Below the pieces are notes generated by a model. The model did no database searches. It saw only the letters and a program-made list of their open reading frames with translations, and was not told the origin of the DNA. A DNA stretch of 64,000 nucleotides from CAYRHN01 sp964424115 (lineage in GTDB: Bacteria > Chloroflexota > Anaerolineae > Anaerolineales > Anaerolineaceae): NCBI GenBank assembly GCA_964424115.1, contig CAYRHN010000001.1, forward strand, positions 372,001 to 436,000, read 5' to 3'. Shown here one piece after another: positions 33,931 through 41,845 of this stretch (the first letter of the stretch is position 1; each line of letters begins with the position of its first letter). The position numbers were made by a program, and so were the translations under genes.

Positions 33931-34457
33931 CCTGTAAGACTCGCAGAGAAATGGCCGGCCTCAGAAGATGGGTCGTTCCGTATTAATTGAACGGCATGGG
34001 GGATTACTTCTTGAAACGCAGCGAGATTTTCAACCGCTGCTTTAGGGCTACCTGGAAGGTTTACAATTAGTGTAGAATATCTTGTGCCCGCTATTGCTCT
34101 GGAAAGCATGGCGTGAGGATTGATTGCCGCGCTTATTGATCTCATTGCCTCTGGAATTCCCGGTACCAGTCTTTGAATAACCTTAAGTGTGGCTTCGGGA
34201 GTAACATCGCTGGGAGATAGGCCCGTTCCTCCGGTTGTTAAGATAAGATCAAACTCACTGGAATCCGACCATTCTATCAAGGTATTGACCAATTGATCCA
34301 AATCATCAGGAATGATTGTGGAGCGGATAACCTTCCAACCCAGTTTTGTTACCGCCTGGTTGAGTGCAGGCCCTGAAGCGTCGGGGCGCTCACCGCGTGC
34401 CGATCTGTCGGAAACGGTAATTATTCCGACTCGTGTAGGATCAACTTTCATCTTCAT
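33927..34457 (-). CDS. MoaB/Mog family molybdopterin adenylyltransferase-like protein
   Basis: Predicted to bind and adenylate molybdopterin in molybdenum cofactor synthesis. The family motifs VGIITVSDRSARGE, LILTTGGTGLSPSDVTPEAT and IVNLPGSPKA are intact. From 34457 it has 176 residues, the expected size. The longer frame from 34505 would overlap the upstream gene too far; an ATG at 34451 is a close alternative. It is the last gene of the minus-strand train. Mo-hydroxylases at 57743-64000 would need this cofactor. Confidence 0.9.
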   Translation of the reverse strand: MKMKVDPTRVGIITVSDRSARGERPDASGPALNQAVTKLGWKVIRSTIIPDDLDQLVNTLIEWSDSSEFDLILTTGGTGLSPSDVTPEATLKVIQRLVPGIPEAMRSISAAINPHAMLSRAIAGTRYSTLIVNLPGSPKAAVENLAAFQEVIPHAVQLIRNDPSSEAGHFSASLTG

Positions 34458-36183
34458 CCCCAAATACTTTCCAGGATCCGTGAATTCCATTGGGAGTAAC
34501 CCCAAAGAAATAGCGATAGGTATTTCCTTCGCGATGAATCAAATCGTAAAGGGTAGTGTTCCCTTGCTTGTACTTCTTAATCAGGCCAATATCGCCCTGC
34601 CAAAGAACCGAGGAAGGCAATTCTTTGATAAGATCATTAAATCGGGTGATTGCGTAATGCCACAACCGACGTGCTGAAGAAATAGTCACGTTCTTGACTA
34701 CATTCCCGTTTCGTAGATCTCTGACAGTATAATAGCGTGTCTTATCTCGGTCTTGATAGGAAACAACTTCCACACCAGTTCTCGGGGATGAGATGGACGG
34801 TTCTTCTAAAGACGGGGCTGGATTCTCGATGAGTATGGCCGCTTCAGGTTTGATCGTGTCAACCGAAGTAGTCGTTGATTGTTTTCCGCGCAGCACCAAG
34901 CCTACAATTTCATCTCGAACTGCCAATTCGGTATCTGTTTCGTTTCGAACATAGATCTTATTGTCGTCCAGAGCGTATGGTGCATCATCGCCTCGGGGAA
35001 TAAGAATTCGCAATATCTTTTTGCCCTTATAGTCATGAATGTCGAGCGTGCAAGCTAGAGGAGGGCTGATACGGGAGCTAATCTCCTTCTCTAATTGAGT
35101 AACAGCTTGCTCGGGAGCTGAGATTCCAATAGGGGGTTGTCGTAAATCGGCCGATAAACCAACATAAAGCGTTCCGCCATTGGTATTAGCAAATGCGCAA
35201 ATATCAGTAAGTATCGAGAAGAGCTTTCCACCGCGAGCAGTGATAGATTCATGGAAGTCTTGAACAATATTAGGTCCTTCTTCTATTGCGACTTGAATGA
35301 AATCATAAACTGGTTCTTCTTTGTGACGGCGAGGGCGAGTTCTTGAAAAATCGTTACCGTTAAACAATGCGAGAATCGCCTCAAATGAGAGGTACGGGAG
35401 TAGTAAATCAGTGGCACGCTCTCCTAAAGCTAAGTTCTTCTTCCTCAATGGATCTTGAGTGAGGCGATGACAATCAGACCCTTGAATACAATGCATTCTT
35501 CGTGGATATTCAGGTTTAGTGCCGTTGAAGAACGTTGCCGTGGCGTGTTTTCCTTTTTGATCCAGATCAGTCACTTCGAGTGCATGTAAATTTGCGTCTT
35601 GCGTATAGGCAATTTTGGTTTGGCCTCCAAAGTTGAAACCACGCATCGCAACACCATTACTGGAATTGGCGTGTGCGGCAATAACTAATCCGCCTGCGTT
35701 GTTGATCAGTAGATACGCGTTAAGAACATCTGTTGTCGCCCCTACGACTTGAGATCCCTCATCCAACAGGGCAGGAGGAATGTTAAGAGCGAGAAGCAAG
35801 TGTTCAATTTCGCGGATGGGTTTATCGGGAGGGAAGATTCCTAGAATATGGAATCCAAAAGTAGCGGTGAATTCAAAACCTGGCAGAATAAGCAAGGTTT
35901 GAAAAAGACGGCGGTATTCAGCGAGGCGATGCTTTTCTTCAGGAAGGAGACGATTTAATTTTTCAAGGAGTTCAAGTTCTTCAAACTCCTTCCGCATTTT
36001 CCTGTAACCAGAAATTGTATTGTGATCGGTAATTGCAATAATATCCATGCCGCGGGCTTCCGCTTTTTGAAGAATATCCAGGTAGGTAGTCTCGGGCTGT
36101 TGGTAATCGCTGGAAGCAGGTGTGTGAATATGCAAATCTGCAGAATACCACTTTAAATCGGGGTTGGTTGGTTTTTTAGGCAA
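34441..36183 (-). CDS. PHP phosphoesterase domain fused to AlbA/Schlafen-like domain
   Basis: Residues about 12-275 form a PHP metal-dependent phosphoesterase domain with its ligands: H18-I-H20, D53-H54, E104, H112, H171 and SD237-C-H239. Residues about 300-415 resemble the AlbA_2/Schlafen domain (LTDICAFANTNGGTLYVGLS), a putative nucleic-acid-binding or RNase-like fold. The C-terminal 150 residues are less clear. The start codon is TTG at 36183, with AGGAG 9 nt upstream and no better start in frame. It has 580 residues. It sits 11 nt after a lone receiver gene, downstream of lon and hsp20. The substrate is unknown. Confidence 0.8.
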   Translation of the reverse strand: MPKKPTNPDLKWYSADLHIHTPASSDYQQPETTYLDILQKAEARGMDIIAITDHNTISGYRKMRKEFEELELLEKLNRLLPEEKHRLAEYRRLFQTLLILPGFEFTATFGFHILGIFPPDKPIREIEHLLLALNIPPALLDEGSQVVGATTDVLNAYLLINNAGGLVIAAHANSSNGVAMRGFNFGGQTKIAYTQDANLHALEVTDLDQKGKHATATFFNGTKPEYPRRMHCIQGSDCHRLTQDPLRKKNLALGERATDLLLPYLSFEAILALFNGNDFSRTRPRRHKEEPVYDFIQVAIEEGPNIVQDFHESITARGGKLFSILTDICAFANTNGGTLYVGLSADLRQPPIGISAPEQAVTQLEKEISSRISPPLACTLDIHDYKGKKILRILIPRGDDAPYALDDNKIYVRNETDTELAVRDEIVGLVLRGKQSTTTSVDTIKPEAAILIENPAPSLEEPSISSPRTGVEVVSYQDRDKTRYYTVRDLRNGNVVKNVTISSARRLWHYAITRFNDLIKELPSSVLWQGDIGLIKKYKQGNTTLYDLIHREGNTYRYFFGVTPNGIHGSWKVFGDEDES

Positions 36184-36194
36184 GTAATTCTCTC

Positions 36195-36566
36195 CTATTG
36201 TTTTTTCTCGAGTTTTGAGGGAGCGTTTCTCATTAATTTTATTAGATCATCCGGCATGTATGGCTTTAGCAAGAAACCATCCGCTCCGTTCTGCATACAG
36301 ATGTCTTGAAGATCCATTCCGGATGTCATAAATACAACCAATGAACGAGTGGATTCGTTTTCTCTTATGTTTTTTAACAATGAAATGCCATTCCCGGTTT
36401 TTAGATGCACATCTAACAATACAATCTCAGGATTTTCGCAGAGGATCACTTCCATGAGATCGTCGTCGGGATTTGCGGCTGACACTTCAAACCCTTCAAT
36501 TTCGAGTAAAGTTTTTAGAAGGGAACGCATGGTGTCATCATCTTCAATAATCGCGATTTTTGGCAT
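36195..36566 (-). CDS. Single-domain response regulator receiver protein
   Basis: A 123-residue CheY-like receiver with no output domain. Acidic pocket residues D9-D10, the phosphoacceptor D52 (in VLLDVHL) and the conserved lysine in FLLKPY are present, so it should be phosphorylatable. It lies between lon and the PHP-AlbA gene, 14 and 11 nt away, and so is co-transcribed with them. No histidine kinase is seen in the window. Confidence 0.9.
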   Translation of the reverse strand: MPKIAIIEDDDTMRSLLKTLLEIEGFEVSAANPDDDLMEVILCENPEIVLLDVHLKTGNGISLLKNIRENESTRSLVVFMTSGMDLQDICMQNGADGFLLKPYMPDDLIKLMRNAPSKLEKKQ

Positions 36567-36580
36567 ATTTGCTTCTCTGG

Positions 36581-39148
36581 TTACTGGTCAGGATGGTTGG
36601 AAGACAGGGTGTTACGTTTCCTATCTTTGCGAAGTGCAAGGCGGAATACATCATCCACCGTGTCAGCGAACACAAATCGTAAAGACGCTCGAATTTCCTT
36701 GGGGATTCCTTCTAAATCAAGTTTATTTTCACGAGGAAGGATAATCGTTTTTAACCCGGCCCGGTGAGCGGCTAATACTTTTTCTTTTATTCCGCCAACC
36801 GGAAGAACCTGCCCTCGCAATGTGATTTCTCCAGTCATTCCTACGGTTGGATCAATAGAAATATTTGATAATAGAGACGCTATGGCAGTTGCAATAGTTA
36901 CGCCGGCTGATGGACCATCCTTGGGCTGTGCCCCGGATGGTATGTGAAGATGAATATCCAGTTTGTTGTAAAAATTTGGATCGATATTTAAAGAGACAGC
37001 ATTTGTGCGAATATAAGATAGCGCAGCTTGCGCTGATTCTTGCATAACATTGCCAACCGAGCCGGTTATGTTAAAGCTCTTACCGCCAGGCATGCTTGTG
37101 GCCTCAATAAACAATATATCGCCGCCAAATGGTGTCCATGCCAGCCCTGTTGCTACACCCGGGATGGATGTGCGTCGGTTAATTTCATTGTTGCTCAAAT
37201 ACAACGGCCGCCCTATCATTGATTTTAAATGCGATGATTTTATAATAAATTGTCGATGGCTTTTCTTGGACGAAACCTTAACAGCTATTTTCCGGCAAAC
37301 TGCACCTATTTGTCTTTCAAGGTTTCTTACTCCAGCCTCCCGGGTGTAATTATTAATGATTGAAACTAAAGCGGTATCTTCAAATTGAATTTCATTATCG
37401 AGCAATCCGTTTTCTCTTATTTGGCGAGGAATAAGGTAGTGAGTGGCAATTTGCACTTTTTCTTGTTCGGTATACCCCGCCAGTCTGATTAACTCCATGC
37501 GGTCTAGTAATGGAGCTGGGATTGTCTCTGCTTGATTTGCGGTGGTAATAAACATAACTTGAGACAGGTCAAAGGCTACCTCAAGGTAGTTGTCTCTAAA
37601 TTCAATGTTCTGTTCAGGGTCAAGAACTTCCAAAAGGGCCGCTGCTGGATCTCCATGAAAATCCATCGTAATCTTATCGATTTCGTCCAGCATGAAAACT
37701 GGATTCTGGGATCCGATTCGGCGGATGGCCTGAATAATCCTTCCGGGCATTGCTCCTATATAGGTTCGGCGATGTCCGCGAATTTCAGCTTCGTCGCGCA
37801 TGCCGCCTAATGAAATGCGTAGAAATTTTCTTCCCATTGCTCTCGCAATGGATTTACCAAGGGATGTTTTTCCAACTCCGGGGGGACCAATGAAACACAG
37901 GATACCCCCCTCTCTTTCATGGCGGATCAAATCTTGATCGGGGAGGGCGCTAAGAGCCGACTTCCTATCCATGCGCAGTTTTCGGACCGCGAGGAATTCA
38001 ATAATTCTTCTCTTAATCTCGTCCAATCCATAATGATCTTCGTTGAGTATTTTTTGGGCGTGTTCAATATCAAGGTTGTCTTCTTCTCGATTTTTCCATG
38101 GGAGCGAGGCAATCCATTCAATGTACGTTCGTATAACTCCATATTCAGCCGCTGCTGTAGGAAGACGGGTCAATCTATCCATCTCGCGATTGGCCATGGT
38201 TAAGGCCTCTTCGGTTGGGCTTGCTTTTTGAAGCTTTTCTCGCAGATCTTCGATGTCAGCGGCTTGTTCGTCAATCTCTCCTAATTCTTTCTTGATTGCC
38301 CGAATCTGCTCGCGAAGGAAATATTCGCGTTGAACTTTTTCAATCTCTGAACGAGCTTCATTTTGTATTTTTTGGCCCAGGTCCAGGACTTCGCTCTCCC
38401 GGGTAAGTATCGCAACGAGTTTACGCAATTTATCCATCAAGGAATCCTGCTCCAGGATGGTTTGAGCGTCGTTCAATTCCATACGCTGAAAATTGGCAAT
38501 AGTATATACTGTTTGGAGGGGGTCTTGTATGGAAGAGATTGTGCCAATCAACTCGCGCGGAATCGAAGGAATTAATCCAGCAATATGTTCAAATTGATCG
38601 CGCGCGTTTCGACTTAATGCTTCAACTTCAATCCCTGTTTCGATAATTTCCGGCCTTGGGCTGACCCGGGCTTTAAAATAAGGTTCTTGTTGTGTATATT
38701 CAATGATATTAAATCTGCTTAGTCCTTGGATCAGAAGCCGGATGGTGCCATCTGGAGCTCGGAATAAGCGATGAATTATTCCCAAAGTGCCTATCCCAAA
38801 TAAATCTTCAGCCCCTGGCGTTTCAATATCAGGGTTCTTGCTGGTCACTAAACCAATCAAGCGTTGCTCGCCGGCAACTACATCGTCCACAAGTTTGATC
38901 GAGCGAGGTTGACCTATTGTCAACGGAACAGCGGTTTGAGGAAATACAACCAGTCCCCGCAATGGTAGGATCGGGAGGATTTCAGGAGAAGTAATATCAA
39001 CCTGTTCACCTTCTTGGATCGCACTTCCAGAAGGGGAGCCCAAGATATTGATCCAAGAATCAGAAAACACAAAAGCTTTCTCTTGGTCCTCCTCGTCATC
39101 CCATTGTGGGATTTGTTTGAGCCGTGGACGCGTTGGTGATTGTGGCAT
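36581..39148 (-). CDS. lon: ATP-dependent protease La (Lon)
   Basis: AAA+ protease that degrades misfolded and regulatory proteins. Order: N-terminal substrate-binding domain (starts LPILPLRGLVVFPQ), central helices, AAA+ module with GPPGVGKTSLGK, then the protease domain with the Ser-Lys dyad S747 (PKDGPSAG) and K790 (GGIKEK). It has 855 residues from the ATG at 39148, the start preferred over the longer frame from 39220 because the Lon N-terminus then has a usual length. It is preceded 37 nt upstream by hsp20, so both probably respond to protein-folding stress (inference). Confidence 0.95.
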   Translation of the reverse strand: MPQSPTRPRLKQIPQWDDEEDQEKAFVFSDSWINILGSPSGSAIQEGEQVDITSPEILPILPLRGLVVFPQTAVPLTIGQPRSIKLVDDVVAGEQRLIGLVTSKNPDIETPGAEDLFGIGTLGIIHRLFRAPDGTIRLLIQGLSRFNIIEYTQQEPYFKARVSPRPEIIETGIEVEALSRNARDQFEHIAGLIPSIPRELIGTISSIQDPLQTVYTIANFQRMELNDAQTILEQDSLMDKLRKLVAILTRESEVLDLGQKIQNEARSEIEKVQREYFLREQIRAIKKELGEIDEQAADIEDLREKLQKASPTEEALTMANREMDRLTRLPTAAAEYGVIRTYIEWIASLPWKNREEDNLDIEHAQKILNEDHYGLDEIKRRIIEFLAVRKLRMDRKSALSALPDQDLIRHEREGGILCFIGPPGVGKTSLGKSIARAMGRKFLRISLGGMRDEAEIRGHRRTYIGAMPGRIIQAIRRIGSQNPVFMLDEIDKITMDFHGDPAAALLEVLDPEQNIEFRDNYLEVAFDLSQVMFITTANQAETIPAPLLDRMELIRLAGYTEQEKVQIATHYLIPRQIRENGLLDNEIQFEDTALVSIINNYTREAGVRNLERQIGAVCRKIAVKVSSKKSHRQFIIKSSHLKSMIGRPLYLSNNEINRRTSIPGVATGLAWTPFGGDILFIEATSMPGGKSFNITGSVGNVMQESAQAALSYIRTNAVSLNIDPNFYNKLDIHLHIPSGAQPKDGPSAGVTIATAIASLLSNISIDPTVGMTGEITLRGQVLPVGGIKEKVLAAHRAGLKTIILPRENKLDLEGIPKEIRASLRFVFADTVDDVFRLALRKDRKRNTLSSNHPDQ

Positions 39149-39185
39149 AGAAGTGTTATTAACCTTGGAAATTTCTAATAAAGTC

Positions 39186-39593
39186 TTATGCTTTGGGCAA
39201 AATGACAGTAAGGAAACCATCCTGATATTCTGCGGTAGTTGAAGAAATACTTAACAAACCCGGCAATTTGACTTTAACACAGAATTGTCCCGTATGGATT
39301 TCCATCTGATAGAAGGCGCCATGTGCTGCTGTATCCATCCGAGAGCCGCGAACAGTGAGATGATCTTGATCCAAATTGATCGAAAAACCCGACTTATCCA
39401 TCCCTGCAATTTCAATTCGAACGATGATGGCCTCTTCGGTTTCAAAGATGTCAGTAGGCGGGTGCCAGGCGTTTTGATACACAACCAAATGCCAGTTGTC
39501 AATAGTGGAGACAAAATCGACAGCGTTATTATTAGTACGCGAGGATGCTTCTTTCGTCTTGCCAAAGGAGGTCTTATTATTTACGTTTATCAT
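39186..39593 (-). CDS. Hsp20/alpha-crystallin family small heat shock protein
   Basis: Small chaperone that holds unfolding proteins. The alpha-crystallin domain spans about residues 45-130, with PPTDIFETEEAIIVRIEIAG near its start, DHLTVRGSR in the middle and the C-terminal DGFLTVILPKA. It has 135 residues from the ATG at 39593, which has GAGGAAAT just upstream. A longer frame from 39668 is rejected because it would run into the tRNA-Arg gene. It leads the lon operon, directly after the tRNA. Confidence 0.9.
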   Translation of the reverse strand: MINVNNKTSFGKTKEASSRTNNNAVDFVSTIDNWHLVVYQNAWHPPTDIFETEEAIIVRIEIAGMDKSGFSINLDQDHLTVRGSRMDTAAHGAFYQMEIHTGQFCVKVKLPGLLSISSTTAEYQDGFLTVILPKA

Positions 39594-39641
39594 ATTTCCT
39601 CGCTCCCAGAAAGAAACTGATCCAAACTTCTTGAAAATGAG

Positions 39642-39714
39642 CGCCCCTGGTGGGATTCGAACCCACAACCAACAGCTTAGAAGGCTGGTGCTCTGTCCGT
39701 TGCGCTACAGGGGC
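39642..39714 (-). tRNA. tRNA-Arg (anticodon TCT)
   Basis: Cloverleaf on the minus strand: acceptor GCCCCTG with CAGGGGC, anticodon loop CTTCTAA giving TCT (reads AGA), T arm GTGGG-TTCGAAT-CCCAC, and discriminator G. CCA is not encoded, unlike the tRNA-Gln. The outermost anticodon-stem pair is a C-U mismatch. It lies only 11 nt after the stop of the 145-residue gene and 48 nt before hsp20, so it may be cut from a longer transcript. Confidence 0.95.
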
Positions 39715-39725
39715 TAACTAATGAT

Positions 39726-40163
39726 CTATAGCTGAAATGGGCGGAGACCTTTGTAGACTTGCGAGCCTGACAGGGTTCTTAAGATCAACCCAGCATCTTT
39801 TCCTGTTCGCCCCGCTAATTCAAGCGGGGTCAATGGGTGGTTCCCATTTGCAAGAAAAGCACGAAAAACGATATCTACCAGAGAGGTAATATCCGATAAG
39901 AAACCCGGTAATTGAGCGCAATGGCTCATTAAGGTGTGCTGCAAACCGTCGACTTGCTTTACTTCGGCAGTTACAGGATCTATCCAGTCTAGAAAGGTTT
40001 GTTCCCCCAGGTTTTCGAAAATTTCTTGATGATTGGGGCACAGACAGCTGTAAAGGTAAACCCTCCAATTGTTATCATGACGCATCCACCAATCGAAATC
40101 AATATGAATCGGTGTATTCAACGAAGGCTTCACCAAGCTGAAGTGTTTCACCTCATTCGTCAT
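39726..40163 (-). CDS. Uncharacterised 145-residue protein
   Basis: No family recognised. It is a soluble, tryptophan-rich small protein (FDWWMRHDNNWRVYLYSCLC near the start) with three cysteines, one in a CLCPNH element that could bind metal. The C-terminal part (about 95-140) could be a winged-helix-like fold (LTPLELAGRTGKDAGLILRTL, judged by eye). CAGGAG precedes the ATG, which overlaps the upstream gene's stop by 11 bp, so the two are surely co-translated and probably work together. Confidence 0.72.
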   Translation of the reverse strand: MTNEVKHFSLVKPSLNTPIHIDFDWWMRHDNNWRVYLYSCLCPNHQEIFENLGEQTFLDWIDPVTAEVKQVDGLQHTLMSHCAQLPGFLSDITSLVDIVFRAFLANGNHPLTPLELAGRTGKDAGLILRTLSGSQVYKGLRPFQL

Positions 40164-41754
40164 TGAAATTCTCCTGGGAGTTGTCTAAGAGGCGGAAGTA
40201 CAAATCGCCCAGATGGGCAACTTTATTGCTTGTCTTAAGAATATGCAAGATGGGACCGGGAGGGCATCGGCGAATTGCGTTGACAGATGCATAAAGGTCC
40301 TGTGCGTGCACATGCCCTTGAGGACTCAATTTACTTAATTCGCGCATTGTATTAAATAGAGTGGTCTCGAGGGATACTTTACGCGAAATAACAGGTTGCC
40401 AAATTTGATCGAGTGATTCTGGATCCGGTATTGCGATAGCCATCCGCTCATCGAAATTCGCAGAAACTAGTTGTTTTAAGACGGCGAAGACTATCCCGCC
40501 ATCCGCACCTACTAAAATGGTGCGCATCCACTCTCGAGTTGCGCGATGTTTTTCGGCGCGAATCAGGACCTCGCCGGGTTGTTTTGATTTACTCACATGA
40601 AGAATTACTCCGGGGAACAACCCTTGCTCAAGATACCACTCCCTCAATCCAAAAACATAATTAAATGGACGGACAACCCAACCTGAGAATTTTTGGTTTG
40701 AGTCGATATCACAGAATGTAAAACGGATACGGGGGGACTCAAGAGCAGATGGGAATATCCTCTGGAGGCCATTGCATAGAGGCAAAGTGCCCGCTCGCCA
40801 ATGGGGATATGAAAGGCTGACGCTAATCTCTTCGCTTGAGCATTTTTCATCAAGCACAGACGGTTGAAGCTCGTCAAATACCAAGCTATCAAACTGATGT
40901 AACCAATCCTGGACAGCTCCCGGGTTGTAATCGCTTGGGGTATATCGTAAAGAAATCGGGGGGTCCTTTACTTCATTTGGCTCAAGGCGGCGTAAGAACC
41001 ATAACACTTCACCGGTTGGGCCTACCTCGTCGAAACGGCCGTCTTCTTGCAAAGCAAGGTTCAATGAAAACTCTGTGAGCTTTAAATTAACATCGGTAGG
41101 AAGCTCTATTTGTTCAAGGATGGCAGATGTTGACAGTGGTCCCCCATTGGCCTCGTCTAGTACTGCTTCAGCCAAGTTTAAATGGCCAATGTTAACATCT
41201 ACCAATAATGCCCGCGGGAACCATTTTCCGGCAATTTGTACCAGATCGGGATTAGATCGCAAATCTTCAACCAGTCGTTCTTCAACGATTGCGCCATATT
41301 TAGAGATCACATAATCACTATCAAGCAAATCATCAGCTATAGTTTTTGGTGAGGTCTGGTTCAACGAATGGGATTCAAGATCAGAGGCATATTGTTTCTT
41401 GTCGCCAGTTTCGAATTCAACCTCAATCACTGAAAAAGAAGGGATTTCCGGGTTGTTGCCTCGCCTAACTGAAGTGACCCGAGCATTCTGCCAATTATTG
41501 CCCGGAAATACAATCGATTCTCCAACCTCGTAGCTTTCTCGCGGAAGATAGGTCTTTCCAATAGTTAGTTGTTTTTGCTCTAAATTTTCTTTTTCGTCTG
41601 AAATGCGTTTCATAATGAGTGCAGTTGTCAACTCATTAGGGCTTTGCGGTGTTTCAATTTCCAATAAATATCCGTATAGGAACTCAAGATCGGAATCTTG
41701 TATCACTAAATTATCCCAATAATTTTTGGGAAGTGAAATTAGAGCGCTATTCAT
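40153..41754 (-). CDS. Uncharacterised 533-residue protein with probable HARE-HTH-like segment
   Basis: I cannot assign a family. It is soluble with no signal peptide. Residues about 75-115 look like a small beta-barrel (ESIVFPGNNWQNARVTSVRRG). Residues about 190-215 (NLAEAVLDEANGGPLST) resemble the start of a HARE-HTH domain, a helix-turn-helix found in DNA-linked enzymes (tentative). The rest, about 270-530, has no recognised motif. AGG precedes the ATG at 41754. Together with the next gene it forms an operon of two unknowns upstream of the tRNA-Arg. Confidence 0.72.
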   Translation of the reverse strand: MNSALISLPKNYWDNLVIQDSDLEFLYGYLLEIETPQSPNELTTALIMKRISDEKENLEQKQLTIGKTYLPRESYEVGESIVFPGNNWQNARVTSVRRGNNPEIPSFSVIEVEFETGDKKQYASDLESHSLNQTSPKTIADDLLDSDYVISKYGAIVEERLVEDLRSNPDLVQIAGKWFPRALLVDVNIGHLNLAEAVLDEANGGPLSTSAILEQIELPTDVNLKLTEFSLNLALQEDGRFDEVGPTGEVLWFLRRLEPNEVKDPPISLRYTPSDYNPGAVQDWLHQFDSLVFDELQPSVLDEKCSSEEISVSLSYPHWRAGTLPLCNGLQRIFPSALESPRIRFTFCDIDSNQKFSGWVVRPFNYVFGLREWYLEQGLFPGVILHVSKSKQPGEVLIRAEKHRATREWMRTILVGADGGIVFAVLKQLVSANFDERMAIAIPDPESLDQIWQPVISRKVSLETTLFNTMRELSKLSPQGHVHAQDLYASVNAIRRCPPGPILHILKTSNKVAHLGDLYFRLLDNSQENFNDE

Positions 41755-41773
41755 GAACCTTTTTTGACTCCCG

Positions 41774-41792
41774 AGAAAGTTAGCGACTTTCT
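41774..41792. repeat. 7-bp hairpin in the leader of the 533-residue gene
   Basis: AGAAAGT, loop TAGCG, ACTTTCT forms a perfect 7-bp stem in the roughly 90-nt gap between two minus-strand genes. A TATAAT on the minus strand (41814-41819) upstream would place the hairpin in the 5' leader of the gene starting at 41754. No T run follows it. Confidence 0.5.
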
Positions 41793-41845
41793 ACATATTT
41801 TCGAATTCAATTTATTATACCTTAATTCAATCGAGCATAAGATCT

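Noticed and set aside
39594..39668. N-terminal extension of the hsp20 frame into the tRNA-Arg gene
   Set aside because: The extra residues are encoded by tRNA-Arg and its spacer, and GAGGAAAT stands correctly before the internal ATG at 39593.
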